A stretch of 18,882 nt of DNA from an uncultured Candidatus Saccharibacteria bacterium (GCA_948663575.1 CAPNAV010000018.1:1-18882); one strand, 5' to 3'. Shown: positions 1 through 7,154, numbered from the stretch's first letter. The notes: generated by a model from the sequence alone, not told the origin. Program-made: numbers and translations.

Positions 1-2
1 TT

Positions 3-47
3 CGCGGCCTTACCTTCCGCTGCCTAGTCTCTACTAATAATGGATAA
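3..47 (+). pseudogene. 3' end of a variable-domain cassette (copy 1, cut by window edge)
   Basis: The first bases encode RGLTFRCLVSTNNG followed by TAA and further stops (TAATGATAA). The last part, RCLVSTNN, and the DNA CTGCCTAGTCTCTACTAATA are shared with copies near 4130 (minus), 4880 (plus) and, decayed, 16760 (minus). The C-terminal pattern (S/F)-(L/F)-RCL resembles the end of the Fibrobacter succinogenes major paralogous (FISUMP) domain, which ends in xxVRCV. Identity with the other copies extends past the stop through GATAATGATAAAG (about position 57) and then ends abruptly. Because the window starts here, I cannot tell whether this is the expressed full-length gene or another silent cassette. 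Confidence 0.6.
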
Positions 48-109
48 TGATAAAGCGAGCGCAATCCTTTCTTCATGTAATTAGTTGCCGTATGAAGGAG
101 GTTGATACA

Positions 110-133
110 ATGTCTTTTGAGATAAGGGTATAA
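110..133 (+). CDS. 7-codon ORF with a perfect Shine-Dalgarno (MSFEIRV)
   Basis: An AAGGAGG at 95-101 sits eight bases before ATG, and seven codons (MSFEIRV) run to TAA. The ribosome-binding site is stronger than that of most real genes in this window, yet the frame is almost empty. A similar 7-codon ORF (MKFEKRE) with the same AAGGAGG stands at 4032, also next to a cassette 3' end. It could be a leader peptide, or the intact 5' end of a gene whose body was lost by cassette recombination. No function is claimed. Confidence 0.3.
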   Translation: MSFEIRV

Positions 134-190
134 TCTGCTATGATTTTTTGGATTTGTTATATTCTGGCCAATTAACAATCTTTTTAGTGA

Positions 191-259
191 TATAATTTTT
201 ATGAGTAGTGTTTTTGCTTTTTGTATTTGTCATACTTTAATCATAACACTACTTTTTTT
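191..259 (+). terminator. TATAAT box followed by a terminator-like hairpin
   Basis: AGTAGTGTT (204-212) is the exact reverse complement of AACACTACT (245-253), and the right arm runs into seven T (253-259), as in an intrinsic terminator, although the 32-base loop is long. A TATAAT lies at 191-196, so a transcript starting about 203 would consist almost entirely of this hairpin. Either it ends transcription coming from copy 1, or it is a very short self-terminated RNA. The gap between copy 1 and the kinase gene (48-317) holds nothing else I recognise apart from the 7-codon ORF. Confidence 0.4.
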
Positions 260-317
260 GTTTGGGGATTATGCAACAAGACCTTTGTGAGACATTATTG
301 AATAATTGATTATTTTG

Positions 318-893
318 TTAGAAATTAATTTGATTGAGAGTGGATTTGAGCTGAGAATAGAGGTTGTCGACAGTGCTATTGTTGAGAAGGTAATAATCGG
401 CGGCGGCGATGGGGCCGCCTTTTTCTAGGTTTTCGATCTCGCTGAGGTCGCGCTCGCGGATAGCTTTGCTGTCAAAAGGCCGCACTGGGCGCTTGGCAAC
501 GCGCTCGTAACGGAGGTTTTTGTCGGCTACTACAGCGATGAAAGTAATGATGCCGGGGAACTCGTGTTTGAGAGTTTTATATTCGGTCCAAGAATAGACG
601 CCGTCGAGAACGATGCGCTTTTGGCCGGCGGAGATGAGATCTTTGGTCTCGGCGATAGCTTGACGAACGACCCAGTCGGCGCCTTCGGTTTCGCGAATCA
701 TTTGGCGGAAGTGCTTTTCGCTTTCGCCATTCGGAGTACGTTCAATGCCGCGTTTTTCCATTTCTTTATAGATCATGCCGCCAAAATAAACTTTGGGGAT
801 AGAGTGTTCGGTGAGATAATCAACAATAACGGATTTGCCGCTGCCGCTCATACCGACGATAGCGAGGATTTGGGTGTCTTTGGAATTTGTCAT
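318..893 (-). CDS. P-loop ATPase, dephospho-CoA kinase-like (AAA_18/UPF0200-type)
   Basis: This 191-residue protein starts MTNSKDTQ and has a Walker A motif GMSGSGKS at about residues 14-21. It then follows the layout of small P-loop kinases of the UPF0200/dephospho-CoA-kinase-like group: an MIYKEMEKRG helix, a central VLDGVYSWTEY strand (DGxxS type), an RxxRVAKRPVRPFD lid-like segment, an ERDLSEIENLEKGGPIAAADYYLLNN stretch and the final N-rich end. The substrate cannot be read from sequence; nucleotide or CoA-precursor kinases are the nearest models. I chose ATG at 893 rather than the in-frame ATG at 914 because a TATAAT (908-903) lies between them, leaving only nine bases before ATG 893, so the mRNA would have nearly no leader. 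It is divergent from polA with about 280 bp between them. Confidence 0.7.
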   Translation of the reverse strand: MTNSKDTQILAIVGMSGSGKSVIVDYLTEHSIPKVYFGGMIYKEMEKRGIERTPNGESEKHFRQMIRETEGADWVVRQAIAETKDLISAGQKRIVLDGVYSWTEYKTLKHEFPGIITFIAVVADKNLRYERVAKRPVRPFDSKAIRERDLSEIENLEKGGPIAAADYYLLNNSTVDNLYSQLKSTLNQINF

Positions 894-902
894 AATGAGT
901 TT

Positions 903-908
903 ATTATA
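903..908 (-). promoter_or_regulatory. -10 box of the kinase-like gene, near-leaderless
   Basis: The minus strand reads TATAAT nine bases upstream of ATG 893. Initiation about seven bases past the box would leave only two or three untranslated bases. There is no Shine-Dalgarno in this space. Confidence 0.55.
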
Positions 909-1163
909 ACACATAGATATGACAGGGGTTTAAAAATAAGGATTTTGGTTTAGTATATCAAAAACAGATAAACTCATAGAATGATAACTATGGGAAGTAT
1001 AGTTATAATTGGGCGATATTTTTGCAAATATTCTGATTAAGTACTGTTGTTACAGAAGGTTGTTCTTGTTATCCGATGGTAAATATGTTTAGCTTTATAC
1101 TATTTTTTGATAAACGCAAAGAGTTAATTATATATCCTCAAAGAAAGTTAAGATGAACTATAG

Positions 1164-1169
1164 TATAAT
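1164..1169 (+). promoter_or_regulatory. -10 box of polA, leaderless spacing
   Basis: TATAAT is followed by GAAGTA and then the polA ATG at 1176. The six-base gap places the start point at the A of the start codon, and no ribosome-binding site precedes the ATG. A clear -35 hexamer is not visible. The rest of the intergenic stretch 909-1163 is AT-rich and shows nothing else I recognise. Confidence 0.65.
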
Positions 1170-1175
1170 GAAGTA

Positions 1176-3644
1176 ATGAAGCGTTTAGTAATTATTGACG
1201 GAAAGTCAGTTTTTTATCGAGGATATTATGCGATGGGGGCGCTTTCGACAAGTGATGGCACTCCGACGGGAGGCGTGTATGGATTTGCGGCTATAGCAAT
1301 GGAGATCGTACAGAGATTGAATCCGACAAAAGTGGTGGTGGCGTGGGATTCGAAGAGTTCGACGGCGAAGCGAAAGGCGGTTTTTGATGAATATAAGGCA
1401 GGAAGGGTAAAACCAGGGGATGATTTTTATACGCAAATTCCGCTACTAGAAGAGTTGGTGAAGGCGTTAGGGTGGAGTTTTGTGGAGGTGCCGGAATATG
1501 AGGCGGATGACATCATAGGTACTTTGGCGAGACAGGCGGATGAGGAGACGGAATTGGCGCGTTCTGCGATGTCGGAGGATAATGTAGATGCGCCTGATAG
1601 GTATAGACCGAGTGAGTGGGAGACGATTATTGTGTCGTCGGACTTGGATATGCTACAGGTGGTGGATGAGAATACGCGGATGTATCGGGTGCTGAAGGGC
1701 TTTTCTAAGCTGGAAGAGATGGATGTGGCGGGGGTTGAAGCGAAATATGGCATTAAGAAGGCTCAGTTTCTAGATTTGAAAGCGTTGAAAGGTGATGCGT
1801 CGGATAATATTCCGGGGGTGCCAGGAGTTGGCGAGAAGACGGCGGTGAAGCTGTTGGCGGAATTTGGGTCTCTAGATGGAATATATGAGCATTTGTCGGA
1901 AGTAAAGGGGGCGACGAGAAAAAAGCTTGAGGAGGGGCAGGAAAGTGCGAAAATGTCGTATTTCTTGGCTAAAATTATGACAGATGCGCCGGTAAAACTG
2001 GAGGATTTGCCTGATTTAGTGATAGATAAAGATAAAATTGTGGCGGCGTTACAAAAACTGGAATTTAAGACACTTGTGGGGAAGTTTTTGCGAATGAGGG
2101 CTGGGGATGGAGATAAGAAGAAAGAGGGCGTAGAGAAAGCGGGGTTGAAAAAATCTAAAAAACCGTTAGCAACTCAAGGGGCGCTAGGGTTGGCGCAGCA
2201 AACTTTGGAAACGCCAGTGGAATTGCCGGATGGGGTAGTTGTAAGCTGGAATATTAAGGATTTGATGCACAAAAATGAGCGGATAGCGGCAGAGATTTTG
2301 GCTGGAAAAGAGTTTTGGGACTTAGGTCAGGGAACATTTTTGCTGAATCCGCTGGCTCGAGATGTGAACTATGGGGATGAGGCGGCGGAATATGAGCGTC
2401 AGAGACAAGAATTTGCGCAGATTCCAGAGCTGTATAAAATATTGACTCAGTTTGATTTGCCATTAGTGCCGGTTTTGTTCAAGATGGAACGAGAGGGAAT
2501 GTTGATAGATCGAGAACATTTTAAGGCTCTGAAAAACGAGTTTGCGAGCGAAGTTGGTGGATTGGAGCAAAGAATTTGGGAGCTAGCTGGAAGAGAGTTC
2601 AATATTAATTCGCCGATGCAGCTTTCTGAAGTGTTGTTTGATGATTTGGGCTTGCCAACGAAAGGGATAAAAAAGACGGCGCGTGGGTATTCGACGGGGG
2701 TGAAGGAGCTAGATAAGCTGGAGAATGAGCATGAGATTATCAGTGTCGTAAAGCAATATCGCGAGGCAGCAAAACTGCTGTCGACTTATATTGCGCCATT
2801 GCCAGAGTTGGCGGATGTGAATGGTAGGGTGCATACAACATTTAATCAGAATGTAACGGCGACAGGGCGACTTTCTTCGACGAATCCAAATTTGCAGAAT
2901 ATACCTGTACGTACAGAGGTTGGAAGGCAAATTCGGGCGGGTTTTGTGGTGTCGGAGGGGAATGTTTTGGTGAGTGCGGATTATTCGCAATTTGAGTTGA
3001 GGCTTGCGGCGGCGTTGGCTGGAGATGAAAATTTGATTCAAGATTTTAATGAGGGTGTTGATATTCATACGAAGACGGCTGCAGAGGCATTTGGCGTATC
3101 GATGGACGAAGTTACAAAGGCGCAGAGGCGGGCAGCGAAAGTGATTAATTTCGGAATTCTGTATGGAATGAGCGTGCGAGGATTATCTGAAGCGGCGGAT
3201 ATGGATTTTTACGAGGCAAAGAAGTTTATTGAACACTATTTTGAATTGCGCAAACCGATTAAAGAATACTTGGATAAAATTCTTGTTCAGGCACGTGATC
3301 AGGGGTATGTAGAAACGTTTTATGGTAGGAGAAGGCCGACCCCAGACGTCCACTCAAGCAATTTTATTGTGCGAACAGGGGCGGAAAGGGCGGCGCAAAA
3401 TATGCCGATTCAGGGTACAGAGGCGGATTTGATGAAACGAGCGATGATTGAGGTGGATAAAGTTTTGCCGGATTCGGCAAAAATGATTATGCAAGTGCAT
3501 GATTCGTTGATGGTGGAATGTCCCGGGGACATGGCTAGCGAGATAGGGGAGATTCTTAAAGGAAAGATGGAAGGGGTGGCGCCGGAGCTTCCGGTGAAAT
3601 TGGCGGTGGAGGTGAAGGTGGGGAAGAATTGGGGAGAAGTTTGA
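1176..3644 (+). CDS. polA: DNA polymerase I, without functional 3'-5' exonuclease
   Basis: This 822-residue protein does repair and Okazaki-fragment processing. The N-terminal 5'-3' exonuclease/FEN domain (about 1-300) shows LVIIDGKSVFYRGYYA, PEYEADDIIGTLA, VSSDLDMLQ and GDASDNIPGVPGVGEKTA, with an acidic insertion of roughly 20 residues around 128-150. Residues 310-430 replace the proofreading domain; they are short and lack the DEDD acidic residues. The polymerase domain carries motif A (SADYSQFELR, catalytic D602), motif B (RRAAKVINFGILYG) and motif C (QVHDSLMVE, D776). Two positions are unusual: F in motif A where most Pol I have I, and S777 in motif C where HDE is the rule. The stop is TGA. 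The gene stands alone, with its own leaderless promoter, and is followed three bases later by a large palindromic element. Confidence 0.96.
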   Translation: MKRLVIIDGKSVFYRGYYAMGALSTSDGTPTGGVYGFAAIAMEIVQRLNPTKVVVAWDSKSSTAKRKAVFDEYKAGRVKPGDDFYTQIPLLEELVKALGWSFVEVPEYEADDIIGTLARQADEETELARSAMSEDNVDAPDRYRPSEWETIIVSSDLDMLQVVDENTRMYRVLKGFSKLEEMDVAGVEAKYGIKKAQFLDLKALKGDASDNIPGVPGVGEKTAVKLLAEFGSLDGIYEHLSEVKGATRKKLEEGQESAKMSYFLAKIMTDAPVKLEDLPDLVIDKDKIVAALQKLEFKTLVGKFLRMRAGDGDKKKEGVEKAGLKKSKKPLATQGALGLAQQTLETPVELPDGVVVSWNIKDLMHKNERIAAEILAGKEFWDLGQGTFLLNPLARDVNYGDEAAEYERQRQEFAQIPELYKILTQFDLPLVPVLFKMEREGMLIDREHFKALKNEFASEVGGLEQRIWELAGREFNINSPMQLSEVLFDDLGLPTKGIKKTARGYSTGVKELDKLENEHEIISVVKQYREAAKLLSTYIAPLPELADVNGRVHTTFNQNVTATGRLSSTNPNLQNIPVRTEVGRQIRAGFVVSEGNVLVSADYSQFELRLAAALAGDENLIQDFNEGVDIHTKTAAEAFGVSMDEVTKAQRRAAKVINFGILYGMSVRGLSEAADMDFYEAKKFIEHYFELRKPIKEYLDKILVQARDQGYVETFYGRRRPTPDVHSSNFIVRTGAERAAQNMPIQGTEADLMKRAMIEVDKVLPDSAKMIMQVHDSLMVECPGDMASEIGEILKGKMEGVAPELPVKLAVEVKVGKNWGEV

Positions 3645-3646
3645 GA

Positions 3647-3921
3647 TTAGTTTGTGAGCAAACGCATGGCAAAGTAGTTTCAGCAGGCTACCTTGCGAGG
3701 GACGCGTCGATGACGCCCGTCTTCGCTACGCTCAGATTCGCGAGCGTCGTCTCGGAAAAGAAAGTTTTACTTTCTTTTCTCTCATCTCCTACGCGATTCG
3801 TTACGGGGTCATCGCGCTGCATGCTCGCTCGTAAGCTCCGCACCCCCTCGCAAGGTAGTCTGTTGGAGCTATCCCTTTCCCATACAATTGCTCATAAGCT
3901 GCGGATGTCCTCACAAACTAA
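3647..3921. repeat. 275-bp palindromic element after polA (E1)
   Basis: The ends are exact inverted copies: TTAGTTTGTGAG (3647-3658) and its complement at 3910-3921. Further matched arms lie inside: CTACCTTGCGAGGG (3688-3701) with 3845-3858, and GATGACGCCCGT (3709-3720) with 3803-3813 (one base shorter). The middle is a perfect 11-bp stem with a TTT loop (GAAAAGAAAGT, 3755-3765, with 3769-3779). Base composition is strand-balanced, unlike the G-rich polA coding strand. It could fold in the polA mRNA tail and stop transcription or protect the end. The open frames across it are a by-product of the repeat. Confidence 0.7.
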
Positions 3922-4031
3922 GCTTGGAGAGAGTACTATACTATCATTTTCATATAATCGCTCGTAATCTTTGCACTCACTACACTGGATATTGCTACAA
4001 TATATTGTTCGCCGAGAGAAGGAGGATGAGA

Positions 4032-4055
4032 ATGAAGTTTGAAAAACGAGAATAA
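4032..4055 (+). CDS. 7-codon ORF with a perfect Shine-Dalgarno (MKFEKRE)
   Basis: AAGGAGG at 4019-4025, six bases, then ATG and seven codons (MKFEKRE) before TAA. A TACAAT box lies at 3996-4001 with a TTGCAC 19 bases upstream, so it looks like a complete expression start. It points at the 3' end of cassette copy 2, which is on the other strand. The parallel with MSFEIRV at 110 suggests that both are truncated gene starts or leader peptides. No function is claimed. Confidence 0.3.
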   Translation: MKFEKRE

Positions 4056-4084
4056 AAATCTAAAACAGAATCAAAAAAGTAAAA

Positions 4085-4423
4085 CCAGAAGCAGCTTCTT
4101 TATCATTATTCATTATTAGTAGAGACTAGGCAGCGGAGGGATAGAGGTATAACAGGTGTACTATAAGCCGAAGGACTCATGACGCTCGAACTAGACCCCG
4201 CACGATACACTTGGGTTAGACTACGTATAAATCTAGACCAACCATAATAACTCATACCTCGATATGTACTGGCATATTCAGAAGTTGCTGGCGCATTACC
4301 TCTACCACTACGATTAATATATAGTGGTGTTAGGCTAACATCATGCGTCGCATTGATATTGTTCGGTAACGTAATACCCTCGTTTGCGTGAACATTATTG
4401 ATATTATCATCGCTCACCAAATT
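4085..4423 (-). pseudogene. Variable-domain cassette, copy 2 (FISUMP-like C-terminal domain)
   Basis: On the minus strand an open frame of about 104 residues runs from a TTG/GTG (VSDDNINN) to STNNE-stop. It aligns with copy 3 over its full length: ITLPN near the start, a middle with S/Y/G-rich segments, and SLRCLVSTNN at the end. There is no signal peptide or membrane anchor. No Shine-Dalgarno precedes the first codons, and an in-frame stop lies a few codons upstream, so it is probably not translated on its own. The left edge matches copy 3 (TTTGGTGAGC) and the right edge ends at GATAATGATAAAG past the stop. I read it as a silent domain-sized copy of the end of a larger surface protein. The FISUMP assignment rests on the C-terminal RCL pattern only. 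Confidence 0.6.
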
Positions 4424-4584
4424 ACCGTAAAATGGTTAATTAATATTTTATAGCAATTTTATCTCTGTTATTGCATGATTGAACTTGTAACGCTGGAACA
4501 AGTTGGAATAGTGGAATGGTTTTGTGGAGGGGGGATTGTTTAGAGAATTTGGGATAATGATAAAGCTAAAATGCCATTCTATGC

Positions 4585-4911
4585 TTTTGGTGAGCTATGA
4601 TTTTGAGAATGTTACTGGGGCAAATGTTAATCAAGGTATTACATTGCCTAATGGAAGTACATCAACGCATAATGGCGGGCTGTCGTCGCTGTTTTTCGCT
4701 AGAGTCGGAGGGGCGAATGCCGCTGATCAGGTAGCATTCAATATCGGGTGGGGCCAAAGCTTCTTTTCTGCAACGTCTTATCTCAATACTGGTTCATATT
4801 ATTTTTATCTTTCTGGTGGAGTATCTCAACCAAATGGTGTTTTTAGTAACTCCAGAGGAGCGGGTAACTCCCTCCGCTGCCTAGTCTCTACTAATAATAG
4901 ATAATGATAAA
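4585..4911 (+). pseudogene. Variable-domain cassette, copy 3 (FISUMP-like C-terminal domain)
   Basis: The open frame 4524-4904 gives up to 126 residues, but similarity to copy 2 begins only at TTTTGGTGAGC (4585) and runs to STNNR-stop and GATAATGATAAAG. Recognisable parts are ITLPNGSTSTHN, a WGQSFFSATSY segment (compare YWSSTSY of FISUMP domains), YYFYLSGGV and GNSLRCL. The upstream part of the frame (MEGGLFREFG...) shows no signal peptide and no homology to copy 2, so it is likely incidental. The two copies stand head to head with about 160 bp between their 5' edges. They differ at many interior positions while the last ~40 bases are nearly identical. A free-standing small secreted protein is the alternative, but no export signal is visible. 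Confidence 0.6.
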
Positions 4912-5067
4912 GAATATTTGAAACTACTATAGTGGTTTATGAAAACGTAAGCAGTTAATAATTGTGGGGAGGGGATATTGCAATAAATGTAATAGCGTTA
5001 ACTGGTTGGGTTTTACGAATATGGTAATAAAGATAATAAGGGTGGGCGAGAAGTGGTGGTGACTGGG

Positions 5068-5964
5068 CTAGGGAATAAGGAAATCTGTATAGAAGATGGT
5101 GGCACCGAGGGAGCGGAAGTGATTGACGGTGGTGAGGTTATTGAGAGTGTGAACGGCGACACGGAGATTAGCGTCAGTCCATTGCTTGAGGATATCCTCT
5201 TTGGCATGACCTTCCCAGATAGTGATAACGTTAACGCCGGAGGATTTTGCGAATTCGATGACGTTTTCTGGGGTCCAATTTGGGTCGGCGTAGAGAGTGT
5301 AAATAACGGATTTCCAGGGATAAAAAGTCATAACTTGATCAAGCATGTCTGGGTAATAAATTTGTACAATAAAGCGATCGAGCACTGAGTTGTCAATGTC
5401 GGTGGCTGCAGCGATGATGTGGTTGAACTCGGTGGCGATGCGGTCGGGTTCGGTATGTTTGGTGTCGGTGACTATATAGATATCTGGATATTCGTGCATA
5501 AACTCGATAAGCTGCGTGATGTCGACGGCATGATATTTGCCAGCTATGAGTGCGGAGGCAATGTTTTCTGAGGTAAAGGATGTATCGTCAGGGATGCCAG
5601 CTTCTTCGCGCCATTGATTTATGTCGTGAACGGCATACATCTGACCATCATCGGTGAGTAAGAAATCGACTTCAAAAACGCGATGGCCGAGCTGATAATT
5701 GAGGAGAAAGGCTTCGTATGAATTAGTATAAATATCGCCAAGAATACCGCCGAAGGCGTGAGCGATATAAGGAGTAGTGTCAGCCCAGGAATAATCAAAA
5801 TTATAAGGAGGTTGATCCCCAGGGGTTGCGGGGCTTTGGTTGAGAAGCTTTGGGGTTGCCTCTGGGGTGGATTGTGATTGACTTAAGATAAAGAATCCGC
5901 CAGCTGCGACAATGGAAATTGCAATAATGCTAATGATAGTGATGATGAGAGTGCGCGGTTTCAT
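5068..5964 (-). CDS. Membrane-anchored glycerophosphodiester phosphodiesterase / PI-PLC-like protein
   Basis: The protein has 298 residues. Residues 5-28 form one hydrophobic segment after MKPR, giving an N-terminal anchor with the rest outside the cell, followed by a Pro/Ser/Thr/Gln-rich linker (about 29-55). The catalytic domain starts at YIAHAFGG (H69), then TNSYEAF, HRVFEVDFLLTDDGQMYAVHD (E98, D100, H113) and IYIVTDTKH. This is the GDPD TIM-barrel pattern in the variant where IAHRGG is replaced by IAHAxGG and PENT by TNSYEA, as in a known bacterial subfamily. It would cleave glycerophosphodiesters or lipid head groups, perhaps from host or neighbour membranes (inference). The start is fixed by TATAAT six bases upstream. 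Its 3' end lies about 160 bp from cassette copy 3; 4912-5067 holds nothing recognisable. Confidence 0.85.
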   Translation of the reverse strand: MKPRTLIITIISIIAISIVAAGGFFILSQSQSTPEATPKLLNQSPATPGDQPPYNFDYSWADTTPYIAHAFGGILGDIYTNSYEAFLLNYQLGHRVFEVDFLLTDDGQMYAVHDINQWREEAGIPDDTSFTSENIASALIAGKYHAVDITQLIEFMHEYPDIYIVTDTKHTEPDRIATEFNHIIAAATDIDNSVLDRFIVQIYYPDMLDQVMTFYPWKSVIYTLYADPNWTPENVIEFAKSSGVNVITIWEGHAKEDILKQWTDANLRVAVHTLNNLTTVNHFRSLGATIFYTDFLIP

Positions 5965-5970
5965 GGTAAC

Positions 5971-5976
5971 ATTATA
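5971..5976 (-). promoter_or_regulatory. -10 box of the GDPD-like gene, leaderless spacing
   Basis: The minus strand reads TATAAT, GTTACC, ATG. The six-base gap is identical to that of polA and the YgjV-like gene, which implies a transcript starting at the initiation codon. Confidence 0.65.
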
Positions 5977-6053
5977 ACACGCGCTAATGTTGTTTGGGGT
6001 CTAGATGATATCTTGATGTGTGGATTTCTGAGCTAGATATTGATGAGGAGGTG

Positions 6054-6059
6054 TATAAT
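6054..6059 (+). promoter_or_regulatory. -10 box of fpg, near-leaderless
   Basis: TATAAT lies nine bases before ATG 6069. A GAGGAGGTG at 6045-6053 looks like a ribosome-binding site but would be upstream of the predicted start point, so it would not be in this transcript. Confidence 0.5.
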
Positions 6060-6068
6060 AGGGATATT

Positions 6069-7154
6069 ATGCCAGAATTACCAGAAGTAGAGACAGTTCG
6101 GAGGGGATTACGAGATTTCATTTTGAATAAAAAAATTGTTCAGGTGAAAATAGATGAGAATACTACTAAAGCCTTTCAGGGGAAAGTGAATGACGTAGAA
6201 GAAGCGACAGTGGTGGAGATTCGGCGGCGAGGAAAAGCGCTTTTGATTGATCTCTCGAATGGAAATACATTAATGATACATTTGAGAATGACGGGACAGT
6301 TGATTTGGCGGGATGCGCGCTTGGTAGATGCGGGTATTATACGAAAAGAATCGGCGTTACAGGATGGTTTAGATAAATTGCAGTTTGCGGCTGGGCATCC
6401 GAGTAAGAATTTTATGGACGATTTACCTAATAAGCAGACCAGAGTAACTTTTGTGTTCAGAAAGGGGAAGTTGTTCTTTAATGACCAGAGAAAATTTGGA
6501 TTTGTAAAAGTGTTACCTACTGAGGATGTGGAACGAGAAAAATTTATCGCGGAATTAGCTAAAGAGCCTTGGGAGATGACGGCGAAGGAGCTTTATGAAA
6601 AATGTCAGCGGCATAGCAAGGCTCCGATTAAAGTGGTGGTTTTAGACCAAAAAGTGATTGCGGGAATAGGGAATATTTATGCGGACGAGTCGCTTTTTTA
6701 TGCGGGGATACATCCAGCTAGAAAAGCGGGGGAGTTGAGCGAGGAGCAAGTGGGGAAGATTTTGGAGGGGGCAAGAAAAGTGATGGACGAGTCGATTAAT
6801 TCGGGAGGTTCGACTATGGCGACTTATGTGCGTCCGGATGGAACGACGGGGGATTATTTAGAAATGTTTGCGCAAGTTTTTCGAAGAGATGGAAAACCAT
6901 GTAATAGGTGTGGGGAGATAATTTTAAAGACAAAGGTTGGGGGGAGGGGGACGCATTATTGTCCAAGATGCCAAGAGAGGGGGGAGGATGGTTTATCGTC
7001 GCGATCTACGGCGTTGACTCCTCCGGTACGCGGGAGCAGTACTTTGAGTACAGCTCCCTTGCGTTCCTCAGAGTCGCCTTGTAGCTCATCGACGCTAAAG
7101 CCATCCTCGGCAACAATACCTCTAGAGCCGGGTGAATGCGAGGGTGAATGCTAA
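6069..7154 (+). CDS. mutM: Formamidopyrimidine-DNA glycosylase, with a palindrome-encoded C-terminal tail
   Basis: Fpg/MutM removes 8-oxoguanine and formamidopyrimidines and nicks the strand. The start is ATG 6069, not an upstream in-frame codon, because the enzyme needs the mature N-terminal Pro of MPELPEVETVRRG (P2 nucleophile, E3). Also visible are the conserved Lys in RRRGKALLIDL (K56), a short insertion around ARLVDAGIIRKES before the GHPSKNF...LPNKQTRV segment, the helix-two-turn-helix region QKVIAGIGNIYADESLF, and the C-terminal zinc finger CNRCG...THYCPRCQ. Fpg normally ends just after this finger (about 270-300 residues). Here 361 residues are encoded: the last ~57 (from RGEDGLSS) are Ser/Thr/Pro-rich and come mainly from a 125-bp palindromic element. 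The gene overlaps holA by seven bases. Confidence 0.95.
   Translation: MPELPEVETVRRGLRDFILNKKIVQVKIDENTTKAFQGKVNDVEEATVVEIRRRGKALLIDLSNGNTLMIHLRMTGQLIWRDARLVDAGIIRKESALQDGLDKLQFAAGHPSKNFMDDLPNKQTRVTFVFRKGKLFFNDQRKFGFVKVLPTEDVEREKFIAELAKEPWEMTAKELYEKCQRHSKAPIKVVVLDQKVIAGIGNIYADESLFYAGIHPARKAGELSEEQVGKILEGARKVMDESINSGGSTMATYVRPDGTTGDYLEMFAQVFRRDGKPCNRCGEIILKTKVGGRGTHYCPRCQERGEDGLSSRSTALTPPVRGSSTLSTAPLRSSESPCSSSTLKPSSATIPLEPGECEGEC
6984..7108. repeat. 125-bp palindromic element inside fpg (E2)
   Basis: The outer ends are GAGGATGG and CCATCCTC. Inside, matched arms follow in order: TTTATCGTCG.. with ..CGACGCTAAA, CTACGGCG with CGCCTTGTAG, GACTC with GAGTC, GGGAGC with GCTCCC, and a TACT-TTG-AGTA tip at 7040-7050, almost exactly the midpoint. 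It occupies the 3' end of fpg and is read in frame, giving a serine-rich tail (about residues 306-347). Composition is strand-balanced, unlike the surrounding G-rich gene. Confidence 0.8.

Noticed and set aside
3629..3967. 112-residue ORF after polA
   Set aside because: It is the plus-strand reading of the palindromic element; low-complexity Ser/Leu/Arg content, no ribosome site, no family resemblance.
4085..4911. Diversity-generating retroelement with template and variable repeats
   Set aside because: No reverse transcriptase is in the window, and differences between copies are spread over all bases and include length changes; they are not restricted to adenine positions of a template. A DGR elsewhere in the genome is not excluded.
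6018..6068. Upstream start for Fpg (MWISELDIDEE...)
   Set aside because: Fpg needs Pro directly after the initiator Met as the catalytic residue, and the TATAAT at 6054 lies inside this extension.
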